DNA of 64,000 nt from Cylindrospermopsis curvispora GIHE-G1 (GCF_014489415.1 NZ_CP060822.1:3333501-3397500); one strand, 5' to 3'; shown: positions 1 to 9,521, counted from the stretch's first letter. Notes: a model not told the origin generated them from the letters alone. Numbers and translations are program-made.

Positions 1-268
1 GCCACCAAACCGGCCATCCCCATCCCAAGGAAATATTACCTGGTGATACAGCACTTGTATCTCCCCCAAACCATTCTCCTACAAAAGGCTGAAACTCCTT
101 TTCCTTTTCCGCGTGTTCCCTGAGCGCACCTCGCAAAGAACTACCTGGTATAACTGGTGTTCTATCCGGTAGGCGAAAAATAGGATTGTTATTACCCCGG
201 TTTTCACTGTCTGCTCCTCCTATGTGGACGGGCTCTCTACATACTATCCAAATGTTTCCTGCTTTCAT
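1..268 (-). CDS. cmr4: Cmr4-like RAMP protein of a type III-B CRISPR system (5' part, runs off window)
   Basis: Only the first 89 codons lie in the window, and the frame stays open to the left edge. The visible N-terminus contains a PVHIGG segment followed by PVIPGSSLRGALRE, which is the typical first beta-strand and Gly-rich/SLRG pattern of Cas7-type RAMP proteins such as Cmr4. Cas7 subunits form the crRNA-binding backbone of the type III complex and usually carry the target-RNA cleaving aspartate. The ATG at 268 overlaps the TGA of the upstream cmr3 gene as ATGA, so the two are probably translationally coupled. The assignment as Cmr4 rather than Cmr6 or Cmr1 rests on position after cmr2-cmr3 and on the short N-terminus, and is an inference. 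Confidence 0.75.
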   Translation of the reverse strand, partial: MKAGNIWIVCREPVHIGGADSENRGNNNPIFRLPDRTPVIPGSSLRGALREHAEKEKEFQPFVGEWFGGDTSAVSPGNISLGWGWPVWW

Positions 269-1236
269 ATTAGATTCTCTTTAAATAACCACAAATGTCC
301 ATATCCCCACACATGACGATTAAATGGATCCAGGAGGGGACCACTTTTGGTGATGGGGGCTTTATGCCACCGGTAAATGGCTCCTGCTGGTGTGAGCCAC
401 TCACCGGGGGTTAATTTTCTTTCTGGTGTGAGCTTGTGGGAAACTGTTTTCCAGGTCTGCCAGGGTTCCCCTTGTTGGGCTAGGTAAGCTACGGGTGGAT
501 GCTGGTCTGGGTAAGGATGGGAGGTTTTAGTTGTTCCATTACTCCACAAAGCACTTGTTAATAATACAGCACCGTCCGCATCTGGTATTTCTGCTCCTAA
601 AAATTCCCAGCTTTCGGTTTCTAGGTTCTCTAAGGGTACGGTCACAATAGGAGTAGCTCCTGCTCCTAGGGTTCCGTATTTTTGCGGTTCCCCTTTCCCT
701 ATGACTTTTATCACTATTGACCACTTGCTGGCCATTAAGATAGTTTTTTCAGCGTATAATCCTCCCTCTTCTACTACCTGAAAGTCTTCCCGTCGGTTAT
801 GACTCAGGGTTAGAGTTTGCCAAGGAAGCGGTTGAACTTCTACCTGGTTTAAAAATCCCTGTTCCCACAACTGACGAAAATCCTGACTTTTGATGAGATA
901 TTTTCCTCCTAGTTGTTCAATTTCTATGTCTGGGGTTGTCTGGTGATGTAGTTGCCACTTTTCTTGCCAATACATACGATATAAATCTAATACCTTTGTG
1001 TTCTGTCTTGATGGTAGTCTATGGGTATAAACACCTTGTGGAACTGGCAAGTAGAGATTTTTTTCGTGTAACCAAAAAGGTCCCCACATTTGGGTGGTTT
1101 TGGGTAGATTAAGAGCTGCAGCTAGTTGGTTACCATTGGGTGGCCAACGACACCCTACCAGCCCACTGTTTTGCCCTACTGGGGTCAAATTTCCTAGGGT
1201 TATGGTGCCTGTGGGTGTGATACTATACCAAGTCAT
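265..1236 (-). CDS. cmr3: Type III-B CRISPR-associated protein Cmr3 (Cas5-like RAMP)
   Basis: This 323-residue protein starts with a Thr-Pro rich strand and has the RWPPNGNQLAAAL segment near residue 30, matching the WPP(S/N)..aGAL motif of Cmr3. Cmr3 is the Cas5-like subunit that caps the crRNA 5' tag and contacts Cmr2. Further along, the stretch around residues 205-230 (FLGAEIPDADGAVLLTSALW) and the late LTPGEWLTPAGAIYRW fit the RAMP fold. Its ATG overlaps the cmr2 stop codon as ATGA, and its own stop overlaps the next gene the same way, so cmr2-cmr3-cmr4 is a tight operon. Family-level confidence is good. The exact subtype within III-B cannot be set here because the rest of the operon is outside the window. 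Confidence 0.82.
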   Translation of the reverse strand: MTWYSITPTGTITLGNLTPVGQNSGLVGCRWPPNGNQLAAALNLPKTTQMWGPFWLHEKNLYLPVPQGVYTHRLPSRQNTKVLDLYRMYWQEKWQLHHQTTPDIEIEQLGGKYLIKSQDFRQLWEQGFLNQVEVQPLPWQTLTLSHNRREDFQVVEEGGLYAEKTILMASKWSIVIKVIGKGEPQKYGTLGAGATPIVTVPLENLETESWEFLGAEIPDADGAVLLTSALWSNGTTKTSHPYPDQHPPVAYLAQQGEPWQTWKTVSHKLTPERKLTPGEWLTPAGAIYRWHKAPITKSGPLLDPFNRHVWGYGHLWLFKENLI

Positions 1237-3497
1237 AAGCCATCCTCCCTAAATCTTCTCATCCAAAGGTCGCGGTTTTGTTCCTGTCTGGCTAAAAACA
1301 CTCGCAGGGCTACCCAATTAGTCCACCATTCCCATTCGCTTAAAAAAGTATCATGTTCAGATTGTGGGCGTACTTGGTTCCAAGAGAGGTTTAAACCTAC
1401 ACTTTGCCATAGGGTTTCTAGGGCGGTTTCTGCCAGGGCTAGATTGGGTTGTTTCATGCGGACAGGTTCCATATATTGCAATAGTTTCTCCCATCTATTT
1501 AGTTGGTTATCTGACTGCACCAAGTTGTTTCCCATCAGTATATCCCACAGGAACCAAGGGCAGATCCACTCTATAATCTGATTACTATTGAACAACACCC
1601 TTACACAAACCCGGTTTCTGCCCTGGGATTTAGCTTTTTTATAGGCTTCATTGAGATGACTATGCCATAATGCCTGGGGTATACGTCTTTGGGCAATGAC
1701 TACTCCTAAACTAAAGGTCATTATTTCACTAGGAACGGGATAAACAGACTCCTGATACTTGACCCAACCCGGTACTGGTGGCTCCAACATAGAAGTGAGG
1801 GCAGTGGTTCTACCAGACCATAAGCGATATAAATCACTGGTCATCTCCACAGCTTGGGGTAAAGGGCCCAAGAGGAGGAAGTCATCTCCTCCAGCGAATA
1901 TAACCTTACCAGGGTACTGTTCTTCTACCAGGGGATACAACAGCTTGTTCCAGTGACTAAAGAGAACAGATAGATCCAGAACATGGGGTAGGTCTAATTG
2001 GCGATGGGTATGATTAGGAATTTGGGCGGGGACTAGGTTGAGATGGTAATCTTCAATTTGCTGGGGTGTGGGATGCCACTTTTGCCAGAGTAAATTTTCC
2101 CGTTCATACTGACTACCAGAGAGCCACTTACCAATGTGGTCTCCGTCACCCCGCCATCCCACGTGCCATTGAATTGGCGTAGTCCATTGGTCTAGGTTGA
2201 AATCTTTCCAGTCTTGTTCGACCCCTTCTAGGTCTTGATCCAGACTCCAGTTTTCTAGATTGCGTCGTTCCAACACCTCGGGATGAATATATCCGGGGTG
2301 AGATCTATCTATTAAGGGTAAACCCCAGCGTCTAGGTTCTAACCCAAAGTATTCCGCTGCATCTTGTAGCCTATTATTCCAAGGAATAGATTGGCCTAGT
2401 AGGGGAACCCAAGCAGCTGCAACTGCGGTTTGTTCAGGAAAATTGCCCCAGGGACACGCGGGAGGAATATGACCCCACCGCATCTCCAGAGCTTTTTGAA
2501 TATAGTCGGGTAGGGATGCCAAGCGTTTAATCAGCTCTATGCTATTTAGTTTTTCCCGAGAGCTGAAAAGAGCAGAATGGTGTCGAAGGAGACCTGCCCA
2601 CCAGTGATCGAGTTCGGAGGGGGGTATACCCCAGGTGCCATTTCTGTCGATGGGTAACAACCCGGGATGCCAGACGGAAAGGGAGCCAGCGGTAGGACTA
2701 GTTACTCCACTCCACCAGGTTCCTTGCCATTGGCGACTGAGTTTTTGCTTTTCTAGCTCATCGTGAATTTGTTTATTCACCTGAGTAATACTCAGGGGTG
2801 GGTCTTGGGTAATGGGTGCGCAGGTATAATAAACAGACCATAAAAACCCATGGTCACGGTGAATCACTTGCCATCCGACACCATCTAATAGTCTTTTTTT
2901 TTCGGTGCGCTCTTGCTCAACAACAACTCTTTCAATATTTTTAATGAGTAAAGACCATTCTTGGAGTAAAAGGTGTTTGATATTTTCTAACCAGTTTTGG
3001 GCTCCTTCATCAGTAGTACAGGGAACCACACCAGTCATAACATTCGGTAACTCAGGGCGCCAAAAAGATTGGGGGTCTGGAGAAACACCAGTATTCATCC
3101 ATCGTAGGAGGGGAGAACTTCTGTAGAGAGGTAAAAGAACAGAACCCCCCTGTTTTTCCCAATGATAGATAGTAGCCGTTGCCAGGTAATGACACAACCA
3201 AGATGCCACAGCCCAATCTCTTAACCGTTGACCCGCACCGAGGAAGGACTGGACTGGTCCAAAGACCAGAGTGCCCAGGAAATGATGGGGAGAGATTTCT
3301 GGAGGTAGCTGTTCAAAGGCATAGTTACTAGCGCCACCCCCCCAGGGGTATTTACTTCTGAGGCGGTCTGTATCTTGCCATTCTCCGGTAACTGGATGGA
3401 TGGCGAAACCAGGATTTTCAGTGGTTAGGTTAGGGTCTGGGTATAGTTGCTGCTGTAGTGGCAGGAATTGGATGGGTTGTGGTTCGATGAATACCAA
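1233..3497 (-). CDS. cmr2: Type III-B Cas10/Cmr2, cyclic oligoadenylate synthase subunit
   Basis: This is the large subunit of the Cmr complex (754 residues). The second palm domain carries an intact VIFAGGDDFLLLG motif near residues 532-544. GGDD is the catalytic site for cyclic oligoadenylate synthesis on target RNA binding. A first palm motif GDGDHIGKWLSG lies near residue 450. The N-terminus has the Cmr2-type LVFGPVQSFLGAGQRLRDW segment at about residue 75, and no His-Asp HD-nuclease motif is visible before it, so this copy probably lacks ssDNase activity. The start is TTG at 3497: an in-frame TAA lies 24 bases upstream, an AAAGGGGGAT ribosome-binding site sits 9 bases before it, and there is no earlier ATG in frame. 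It is transcribed away from the CRISPR array and begins the cmr2-3-4 operon. Confidence 0.88.
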   Translation of the reverse strand: MVFIEPQPIQFLPLQQQLYPDPNLTTENPGFAIHPVTGEWQDTDRLRSKYPWGGGASNYAFEQLPPEISPHHFLGTLVFGPVQSFLGAGQRLRDWAVASWLCHYLATATIYHWEKQGGSVLLPLYRSSPLLRWMNTGVSPDPQSFWRPELPNVMTGVVPCTTDEGAQNWLENIKHLLLQEWSLLIKNIERVVVEQERTEKKRLLDGVGWQVIHRDHGFLWSVYYTCAPITQDPPLSITQVNKQIHDELEKQKLSRQWQGTWWSGVTSPTAGSLSVWHPGLLPIDRNGTWGIPPSELDHWWAGLLRHHSALFSSREKLNSIELIKRLASLPDYIQKALEMRWGHIPPACPWGNFPEQTAVAAAWVPLLGQSIPWNNRLQDAAEYFGLEPRRWGLPLIDRSHPGYIHPEVLERRNLENWSLDQDLEGVEQDWKDFNLDQWTTPIQWHVGWRGDGDHIGKWLSGSQYERENLLWQKWHPTPQQIEDYHLNLVPAQIPNHTHRQLDLPHVLDLSVLFSHWNKLLYPLVEEQYPGKVIFAGGDDFLLLGPLPQAVEMTSDLYRLWSGRTTALTSMLEPPVPGWVKYQESVYPVPSEIMTFSLGVVIAQRRIPQALWHSHLNEAYKKAKSQGRNRVCVRVLFNSNQIIEWICPWFLWDILMGNNLVQSDNQLNRWEKLLQYMEPVRMKQPNLALAETALETLWQSVGLNLSWNQVRPQSEHDTFLSEWEWWTNWVALRVFLARQEQNRDLWMRRFREDGL

Positions 3498-4189
3498 TTG
3501 TTTTAGATCCCCCTTTGGTTATTTGTAATGATAGGTTGGGGTTGGCTGCTGTTCGACAATTTCTGGATATAGCTAGACATTCCTTTCTGTTTGGGTACTT
3601 TTTTAGGCATAACTGTAACCGTCTTTGCGATGAATAGGCTTTTCGATGTTTAATTTGGTCGGTTTGACCAGTCCTTAGTAATGTGTTCCTCGACAATGAA
3701 AAACAGGCTTGTCATGGTAGTTCAGAGGGCTTTCTAAGATGTCTCGCCTTTTGTTGAAGTTACCGACAGAGCTACAAACTGGAGTTAATTTGTAGGTGTC
3801 GTGACCTGTCTTTCGTAGCCAACCTTACCTGATGGTAGGTAACTCTTTTTTATGGCGGAGTCATGCACGCTCACCCCACCTACCCAGATTGTTAAGATCT
3901 GGGCAGGTTTGAGTAGACATTAATGAGCGGTTGTCGTTATCTATAATATTAACCTGGTAATAAAAACTTTGTCCCCTATCTATGGGAATAGTTACATCTA
4001 TCTTTAGATAGATATTTGGGTAAGATAGGGATTTGGGTAGGTATTTTACGACATTTTATCTAACCTAAAAACTTTTATGCGAGTAATGAAATATCCCAGT
4101 CAATGTAGTACCTAATAGGGGGTGAGAATGAAGTGGTCTCAAAAAAATAAAATATACATAAGTTTTAGGGAATTATTTTCCTGTAAATG
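3498..4189. other. Non-coding, hairpin-rich interval between cmr2 and the CRISPR leader
   Basis: No credible gene is visible. Several good inverted repeats are: 3772-3795 (CTACAAA paired with TTTGTAG, 10-base loop), 3822-3840 followed by a T run, 3879-3907 (CCTaCCCAGAT paired with ATCTGGGcAGG), and 3996-4013 (ATCTATC-TTTA-GATAGAT). The density of hairpins suggests one or more structured RNAs, or regulatory structures for the divergent cmr operon. No known RNA family was recognised. A promoter for cmr2 should also lie here on the minus strand, but no convincing -35/-10 pair stood out. Confidence 0.4.
3822..3851 (+). terminator. Possible rho-independent terminator ending an unannotated plus-strand transcript
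   Basis: ACC-TTACC and GGTAGGT form a stem with a four-base TGAT loop and one bulged T (3822-3840). The stem is followed after AACTC by a run of six T (3846-3851 approximately). It faces rightwards although no protein gene lies upstream on that strand. If real, it would end a short RNA that includes the 3772-3795 hairpin. No clear promoter was found for such an RNA. Confidence 0.3.
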
Positions 4190-4475
4190 TGTTATAATAG
4201 TGGCACAAATGGGGAAAAATCGGTATAAATATTTCAGTAATAGCAAAGGATAATGATAAAAATAAAGACAGAAAAATCAGTAATTAACGAAGAAAGTGCG
4301 AAGGTCAAGAAAAAACGCTGGAATGCCTATTATTTCGTTGGGAACCTCGCAGCCTTGTGGTGTAAGGGTTTCAGCCATTATTTTGAGGGTAGTGGGGGTG
4401 AAAAACAGAGAAATTTTGCTGACCTTCGCAAAGTGGGTCTAGACACCAGTCAGGGTAAGGTGTTAAAATGGAGGG
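4190..4475 (+). promoter_or_regulatory. CRISPR leader with extended -10 promoter
   Basis: An extended -10 box TGTTATAAT lies at 4190-4198 and points towards the array. No good -35 was seen. The following approximately 270 bases lead into the first repeat. They contain a GGGGTGAAAAACAGAG / TTTTGCTGACCTTCGCAAAG-type block that resembles the G-rich-then-AAAA leaders of cyanobacterial arrays (resemblance from memory, not a search). A GACCTTC heptamer in this leader (about 4420-4426) repeats the core of the CRISPR repeat. An 82-codon open frame runs through this segment but stops inside the first repeat and is considered spurious. The leader position implies that the newest spacers are at the left end of the array. 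Confidence 0.6.
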
Positions 4476-5833
4476 GTCTTGACCTTCATAAGAAGGAATA
4501 GGTATTGCGACTTCTTTCTCTCGAATCATAGGTTATACTTCTATGATGTCTTGACCTTCATAAGAAGGAATAGGTATTGCGACTAACTCTCTCTATCTAA
4601 CGCAGACATCCCACGTTTCGTGTCTTGACCTTCATAAGAAGGAATAGGTATTGCGACCTATAGAGGTATTCGGACAAGAATACCAAGCCAAAACCTGTCT
4701 TGACCTTCATAAGAAGGAATAGGTATTGCGACAATCAAGATGACGCTATGTGTGTGTAATTCTTGTGGTCTTGACCTTCATAAGAAGGAATAGGTATTGC
4801 GACCAGTATTGCCTCCCATGTGTAGTATTTACAGTCGTGGCAGTCTTGACCTTCATAAGAAGGAATAGGTATTGCGACTATTAGTACCAGAGATCTGGTA
4901 GACTAACTACAGATAGGTCTTGACCTTCATAAGAAGGAATAGGTATTGCGACAATTTCTAATTCGGTTTGAGTTAGGATTGCTTCTTTAGTCTTGACCTT
5001 CATAAGAAGGAATAGGTATTGCGACTCCACCTCTTTCCTAAGAAGGCTTGAGAAAACGAGGTCGTCTTGACCTTCATAAGAAGGAATAGGTATTGCGACA
5101 TAGTAGAAGATAAGTTTTCTCTAAAAGGTTTAACTTGTCTTGACCTTCATAAGAAGGAATAGGTATTGCGACGTCCCCGTCCTCAAGTTGAGGAAATGCC
5201 TGATCCAGCAGTCTTGACCTTCATAAGAAGGAATAGGTATTGCGACAAGCTCTTCTGCGCTCCATCCTAGAACCAGTAGTTCGTGTCTTGACCTTCATAA
5301 GAAGGAATAGGTATTGCGACTACAACCTGCTATAACAGCAGACTACCTAGTAACCGAAGTCTTGACCTTCATAAGAAGGAATAGGTATTGCGACTCCTGG
5401 TAGGTGGTAAACGTTCCGATGAACTTGTCATGTCTTGACCTTCATAAGAAGGAATAGGTATTGCGACGACATCAAAGTCAGCCTTAAGGCTGACCTCAAT
5501 ATTAGTCTTGACCTTCATAAGAAGGAATAGGTATTGCGACCCAAAAATAGTTTAAAGCTTGATAGTTGCCAGTAAGTCTTGACCTTCATAAGAAGGAATA
5601 GGTATTGCGACCAAATCAATGCTGCATATGAACTGCTAACCAAGTAGGAAGTCTTGACCTTCATAAGAAGGAATAGGTATTGCGACAACTGGAACGGTTT
5701 TAAATATGGTGTCGCATTAAGATTAAGTCTTGACCTTCATAAGAAGGAATAGGTATTGCGACTTTATTTTAAAACCCGCCACTAGAGCGGGTTCTTAGTC
5801 TTGACCTTCATAAGAAGGAATAGGTATTGCGAC
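4476..5833 (+). CRISPR. CRISPR array: 19 identical 36-bp repeats, 18 spacers
   Basis: Repeats begin GTCTTGACCTTC and end GGTATTGCGAC. They start at 4476, 4548, 4622, 4697, 4768, 4843, 4917, 4990, 5064, 5137, 5211, 5285, 5359, 5432, 5505, 5576, 5651, 5727 and 5798. All 19 appear identical, including both terminal copies. Spacers are 35 to 40 bases. Each repeat contains a small palindrome, CCTTC-ATAA-GAAGG. The 3' octamer ATTGCGAC resembles the ATTGAAAC-type crRNA 5' tag known from many arrays, which with the leader-like left flank favours rightward transcription. The palindrome position would also allow the opposite reading, so orientation is likely but not certain. The neighbouring Cmr operon is the obvious effector. 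No cas1, cas2 or cas6 lies in the window. Confidence 0.97.
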
Positions 5834-6725
5834 TACTGAGGGATACAGAATTGAAAGTGAGTTTGAAACCCAAAATCCCAACATTGACTTAGTATTAAAA
5901 CCTCTCAACCCAGAAGAAGAAGGATTTTATGACATAGACACTTTAAAACAATGGTTAACCAACCCTAGCAAACAAGATGGTTATGATCTCGTTGAAGTAG
6001 ATACATTATTATTAGGTGATTTAGTCAAAGCAAATGTAGTCAAAACATGGAATAAACCTGAAAATATCAAAGATTGGTATCCTGCAGGTTTACAAGGAGT
6101 CACAGTCAATGGTGATATATATGGTGTTCCCCATTTATTATGTGGACATTTTATTATTTCTCGGAATGACAAAGTAGCTAAAACCAAATCCGTAGAAAAA
6201 TTGTTGAATATCTTAACAGCAATAACTCCGGATACACCTAATTTAACAGGAGATTTAATAGGTAGTTGGAACTTACCAGCTCTGTATTTAGATGGGTGGG
6301 CGGATACCTATGGAACAAAACAAATTAATGCTGCTTTATCCACCACTTTAAATCCAAAGGTGATCACATCTTTCAGAAAATTTGCTCAAAATTGTCAAGT
6401 GGGAGATGTTAACCCCTGCTTTGATAAATATAGCGATTTAGATAGTGGTGCAGCAGCATTTGTTAATAATGAAGTTGATGCTTTTTTTGGTTATTCAGAA
6501 AGACTCAATTATATTCTGAAAAATAGCAGCAATTCTGATGTACAATTAAGTTCTCTACCCTTATCTGAAGGCAGTAATCCTTTATTATTTGCTGATGCTT
6601 TGGTGTTGCGAAAAGACTGTGATCAGACTTGTGAAAATGCTGATGCTTATCCTAATTCTGGGTTTGCTGAAATTCGTAAAACTTTGAAAAAGGCAATTCT
6701 TCAAGAGTTGCAATCATCGTCATAA
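5834..6725 (+). pseudogene. 5'-truncated thiamine pyridinylase (thiaminase I)-like gene abutting the CRISPR array
   Basis: An open frame continues directly from the last CRISPR repeat, without any start codon in frame until a TTG at 6201. The reading begins at ACT 5835 (TEGYRIESEFE...). The encoded protein has the periplasmic-binding-protein fold pattern of thiaminase I. It has a YDLVEVDTLLLGDLV strand, an IYGVPHLLCGHFI segment whose Cys matches the nucleophilic cysteine of thiaminase I, AFFGYSERL with the matching glutamate, and PLLFADALVL. Thiaminase I degrades thiamine by replacing the thiazole with a nucleophile and is secreted in bacteria. Here the signal peptide and first strand (roughly 40-60 residues) are missing, while the catalytic region is intact. 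The frame itself has not decayed, so the truncation looks recent. The family assignment is from remembered motif similarity. Confidence 0.65.
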
Positions 6726-6744
6726 TATAGCAGGAGTAAGTGGG

Positions 6745-7257
6745 TCAGTATACTTGGGACCAAGTTGTCAATAAAAATACTATGACTGCGCTGATGGCTA
6801 GGACACCTTGAATCAAGTTTCCCACGAGCGTTCCCACAGTGATTCCAATACCAGCTTTCACCGCAGGCCATAATCTTCTTTGGTAAAGAAACTCACCCAC
6901 AATTGCTCCTAATAGAGGTCCAAATAGAATACCTAGTAATGGTCCACCAAAAGGTAAAGCAGGTAATAATCCGAAAAATCCCATTAATAAACCCACAAAT
7001 GCGCCAATTTGTCCCCACTTACTAGCACCCGCTTGTTTCGCACCAATATAACCAGCAAGGAAATCAACTCCTGTACTTAGAAGTAAAACAATGATTGTCA
7101 CAATCAGAGGAATTTTAATAGCAGCAAAGGAGTTACTCACAATTCCCCAGATGATAATAGATATTAAAATCAAACTACTTCCAGGGATAGCTGGAACTAC
7201 AGCACCAATAATTCCCAGGAACATTACAGCAACTAAGAGTAGATAGATAACTTGCAT
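6745..7257 (-). CDS. DUF456 family membrane protein
   Basis: A 170-residue, very hydrophobic protein with about four to five membrane segments and the Gly/Pro-rich VVPAIPGSSLILI and LPFGGPLLGILFGPLLGAIVGE motifs typical of DUF456. The function of the family is unknown. DUF456 proteins are small integral membrane proteins, often annotated only as conserved. The stop codon lies 19 bases from the convergent thiaminase-like fragment. The ATG at 7257 sits almost at the edge of the 130-bp tandem array, so its promoter and 5' leader must lie within repeat sequence. No clear ribosome-binding site is present. Confidence 0.8.
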   Translation of the reverse strand: MQVIYLLLVAVMFLGIIGAVVPAIPGSSLILISIIIWGIVSNSFAAIKIPLIVTIIVLLLSTGVDFLAGYIGAKQAGASKWGQIGAFVGLLMGFFGLLPALPFGGPLLGILFGPLLGAIVGEFLYQRRLWPAVKAGIGITVGTLVGNLIQGVLAISAVIVFLLTTWSQVY

Positions 7258-7260
7258 AAT

Positions 7261-9440
7261 TATTGCTAGTGGGGACTGCGCCCAGTTTCATTAAAAAACG
7301 ATGGTAACATAAGTGTAACCCATGGGGGTGTTGGGTTTCATGCTTCAACCCAACCTACTTTTATCTTATATTTGATTCCACTGACCTACTTATTGCTAGT
7401 GGGGACTGCGCCCAGTTTCATTAAAAAATGATGATAACATAAGTGTAATCCATGGGGGTGTTGGGTTTCATGCTTCAACCCAACCTACTTTTATCTTATA
7501 TTTGATTCCACTGACCTACTTATTGCTAGTGGGGACTGCGCCCAGTTTCATTAAAAAATGATGATAACATAAGTGCAATCCATGGGGGTGTTGGGTTTCA
7601 TGCTTCAACCCAACCTACTTTTATCTTATATTTGATTCCACTGACCTACTTATTGCTAGTGGGGACTGCGCCCAGTTTCATTAAAAAACGATGGTAACAT
7701 AAGTGCAATCCATGGGGGTGTTGGGTTTCATGCTTCAACCCAACCTACTTTTATCTTATATTTGATTCCACTGACCTACTTATTGCTAGTGGGGACTGCG
7801 CCCAGTTTCATTAAAAAATGATGATAACATAAGTGTAATCCATGGGGGTGTTGGGTTTCATGCTTCAACCCAACCTACTTTTATCTTATATTTGATTCCA
7901 CTGACCTACTTATTGCTAGTGGGGACTGCGCCCAGTTTCATTAAAAAACGATGGTAACATAAGTGTAACCCATGGGGGTGTTGGGTTTCATGCTTCAACC
8001 CAACCTACTTTTATCTTATATTTGATTCCACTGACCTACTTATTGCTAGTGGGGACTGCGCCCAGTTTCATTAAAAAATGATGATAACATAAGTGTAATC
8101 CATGGGGATGTTGGGTTTCATGCTTCAACCCAACCTACTTTTATCTTATATTTGATTCCACTGACCTACTTATTGCTAGTGGGGACTGCGCCCAGTTTCA
8201 TTAAAAAATGATGATAACATAAGTGTAATCCATGGGGGTGTTGGGTTTCATGCTTCAACCCAACCTACTTTTATCTTATATTTGATTCCACTGACCTACT
8301 TATTGCTAGTGGGGACTGCGCCCAGTTTCATTAAAAAATGATGATAACATAAGTGTAATCCATGGGGGTGTTGGGTTTCATGCTTCAACCCAACCTACTT
8401 TTATCTTATATTTGATTCCACTGACCTACTTATTGCTAGTGGGGACTGCGCCCAGTTTCATTAAAAAATGATGATAACATAAGTGTAATCCATGGGGATG
8501 TTGGGTTTCATGCTTCAACCCAACCTACTTTTATCTTATATTTGATTCCACTGACCTACTTATTGCTAGTGGGGACTGCGCCCAGTTTCATTAAAAAATG
8601 ATGATAACATAAGTGTAATCCATGGGGGTGTTGGGTTTCATGCTTCAACCCAACCTACTTTTATCTTATATTTGATTCCACTGACCTACTTATTGCTAGT
8701 GGGGACTGCGCCCAGTTTCATTAAAAAATGATGATAACATAAGTGTAATCCATGGGGGTGTTGGGTTTCATGCTTCAACCCAACCTACTTTTATCTTATA
8801 TTTGATTCCACTGACCTACTTATTGCTAGTGGGGACTGCGCCCAGTTTCATTAAAAAATGATGATAACATAAGTGTAATCCATGGGGGTGTTGGGTTTCA
8901 TGCTTCAACCCAACCTACTTTTATCTTATATTTGATTCCACTGACCTACTTATTGCTAGTGGGGACTGCGCCCAGTTTCATTAAAAAACGATGGTAACAT
9001 AAGTGCAATCCATGGGGGTGTTGGGTTTCATGCTTCAACCCAACCTACTTTTATCTTATATTTGATTCCACTGACCTACTTATTGCTAGTGGGGACTGCG
9101 CCCAGTTTCATTAAAAAACGATGGTAACATAAGTGCAATCCATGGGGGTGTTGGGTTTCATGCTTCAACCCAACCTACTTTTATCTTATATTTGATTCCA
9201 CTGACCTACTTATTGCTAGTGGGGACTGCGCCCAGTTTCATTAAAAAATGATGATAACATAAGTGTAATCCATGGGGATGTTGGGTTTCATGCTTCAACC
9301 CAACCTACTTTTATCTTATATTTGATTCCACTGACCTACTTATTGCTAGTGGGGACTGCGCCCAGTTTCATTAAAAAATGATGATAACATAAGTGTAATC
9401 CATGGAGGTGTTGGGTTTCATGCTTCAACTCAACCTACCT
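7261..9440. repeat. Tandem array of 17 copies of a 130-bp unit
   Basis: Units start at 7261 and every 130 bases thereafter (7391, 7521 ... 9341). Sixteen are full, and the seventeenth diverges after about 100 bases. Each unit begins TATTGCTAGTGGGGACTG and carries an internal perfect inverted repeat, GTTGGGTT paired with AACCCAAC around a TCATGCTTC loop. Copies differ only at a few sites: ACGATGG versus ATGATGA, GTGTAACC / GTGTAATC / GTGCAATC, and GGGGGTG versus GGGGATG. These variants occur in shuffled combinations. The second half of the unit is closely similar to the MITE-like element found at 39148-39265. No open reading frame of interest runs through the array. Confidence 0.97.
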
Positions 9441-9521
9441 TCTACCCTTTTTAAAAACCAACACAAAACCAAAAACAAGTGCTAAAATTGGGTTAATTTA
9501 TATTTTATAGGAGTAATTTTC

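Noticed and set aside
3503-3610. 35-codon frame (MPKKVPKQKGMSSY...) on the minus strand just before cmr2
   Set aside because: No ribosome-binding site and no recognisable homology. It ends 5 bases before the TTG of cmr2, so a coupling peptide is possible, but the evidence is too weak to annotate.
3430-3696. 88-codon minus-strand frame overlapping the cmr2 start
   Set aside because: Basic, low-quality composition in a frame different from cmr2. Shadow frame of the intergenic region.
3700-4020. tracrRNA or Cas9-type element beside the CRISPR array
   Set aside because: The adjacent effector is type III-B, and no anti-repeat complementary to the CRISPR repeat was seen.
4253-4501. 82-codon open frame with a possible ribosome-binding site upstream of the CRISPR array
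   Set aside because: It lies wholly in the leader and ends inside the first repeat. Its sequence is better explained as leader DNA.
6201-6725. 174-codon gene starting at TTG 6201
   Set aside because: The homology to thiaminase I continues upstream in the same frame to the CRISPR array, so this is part of a truncated gene, not a gene with its own start.
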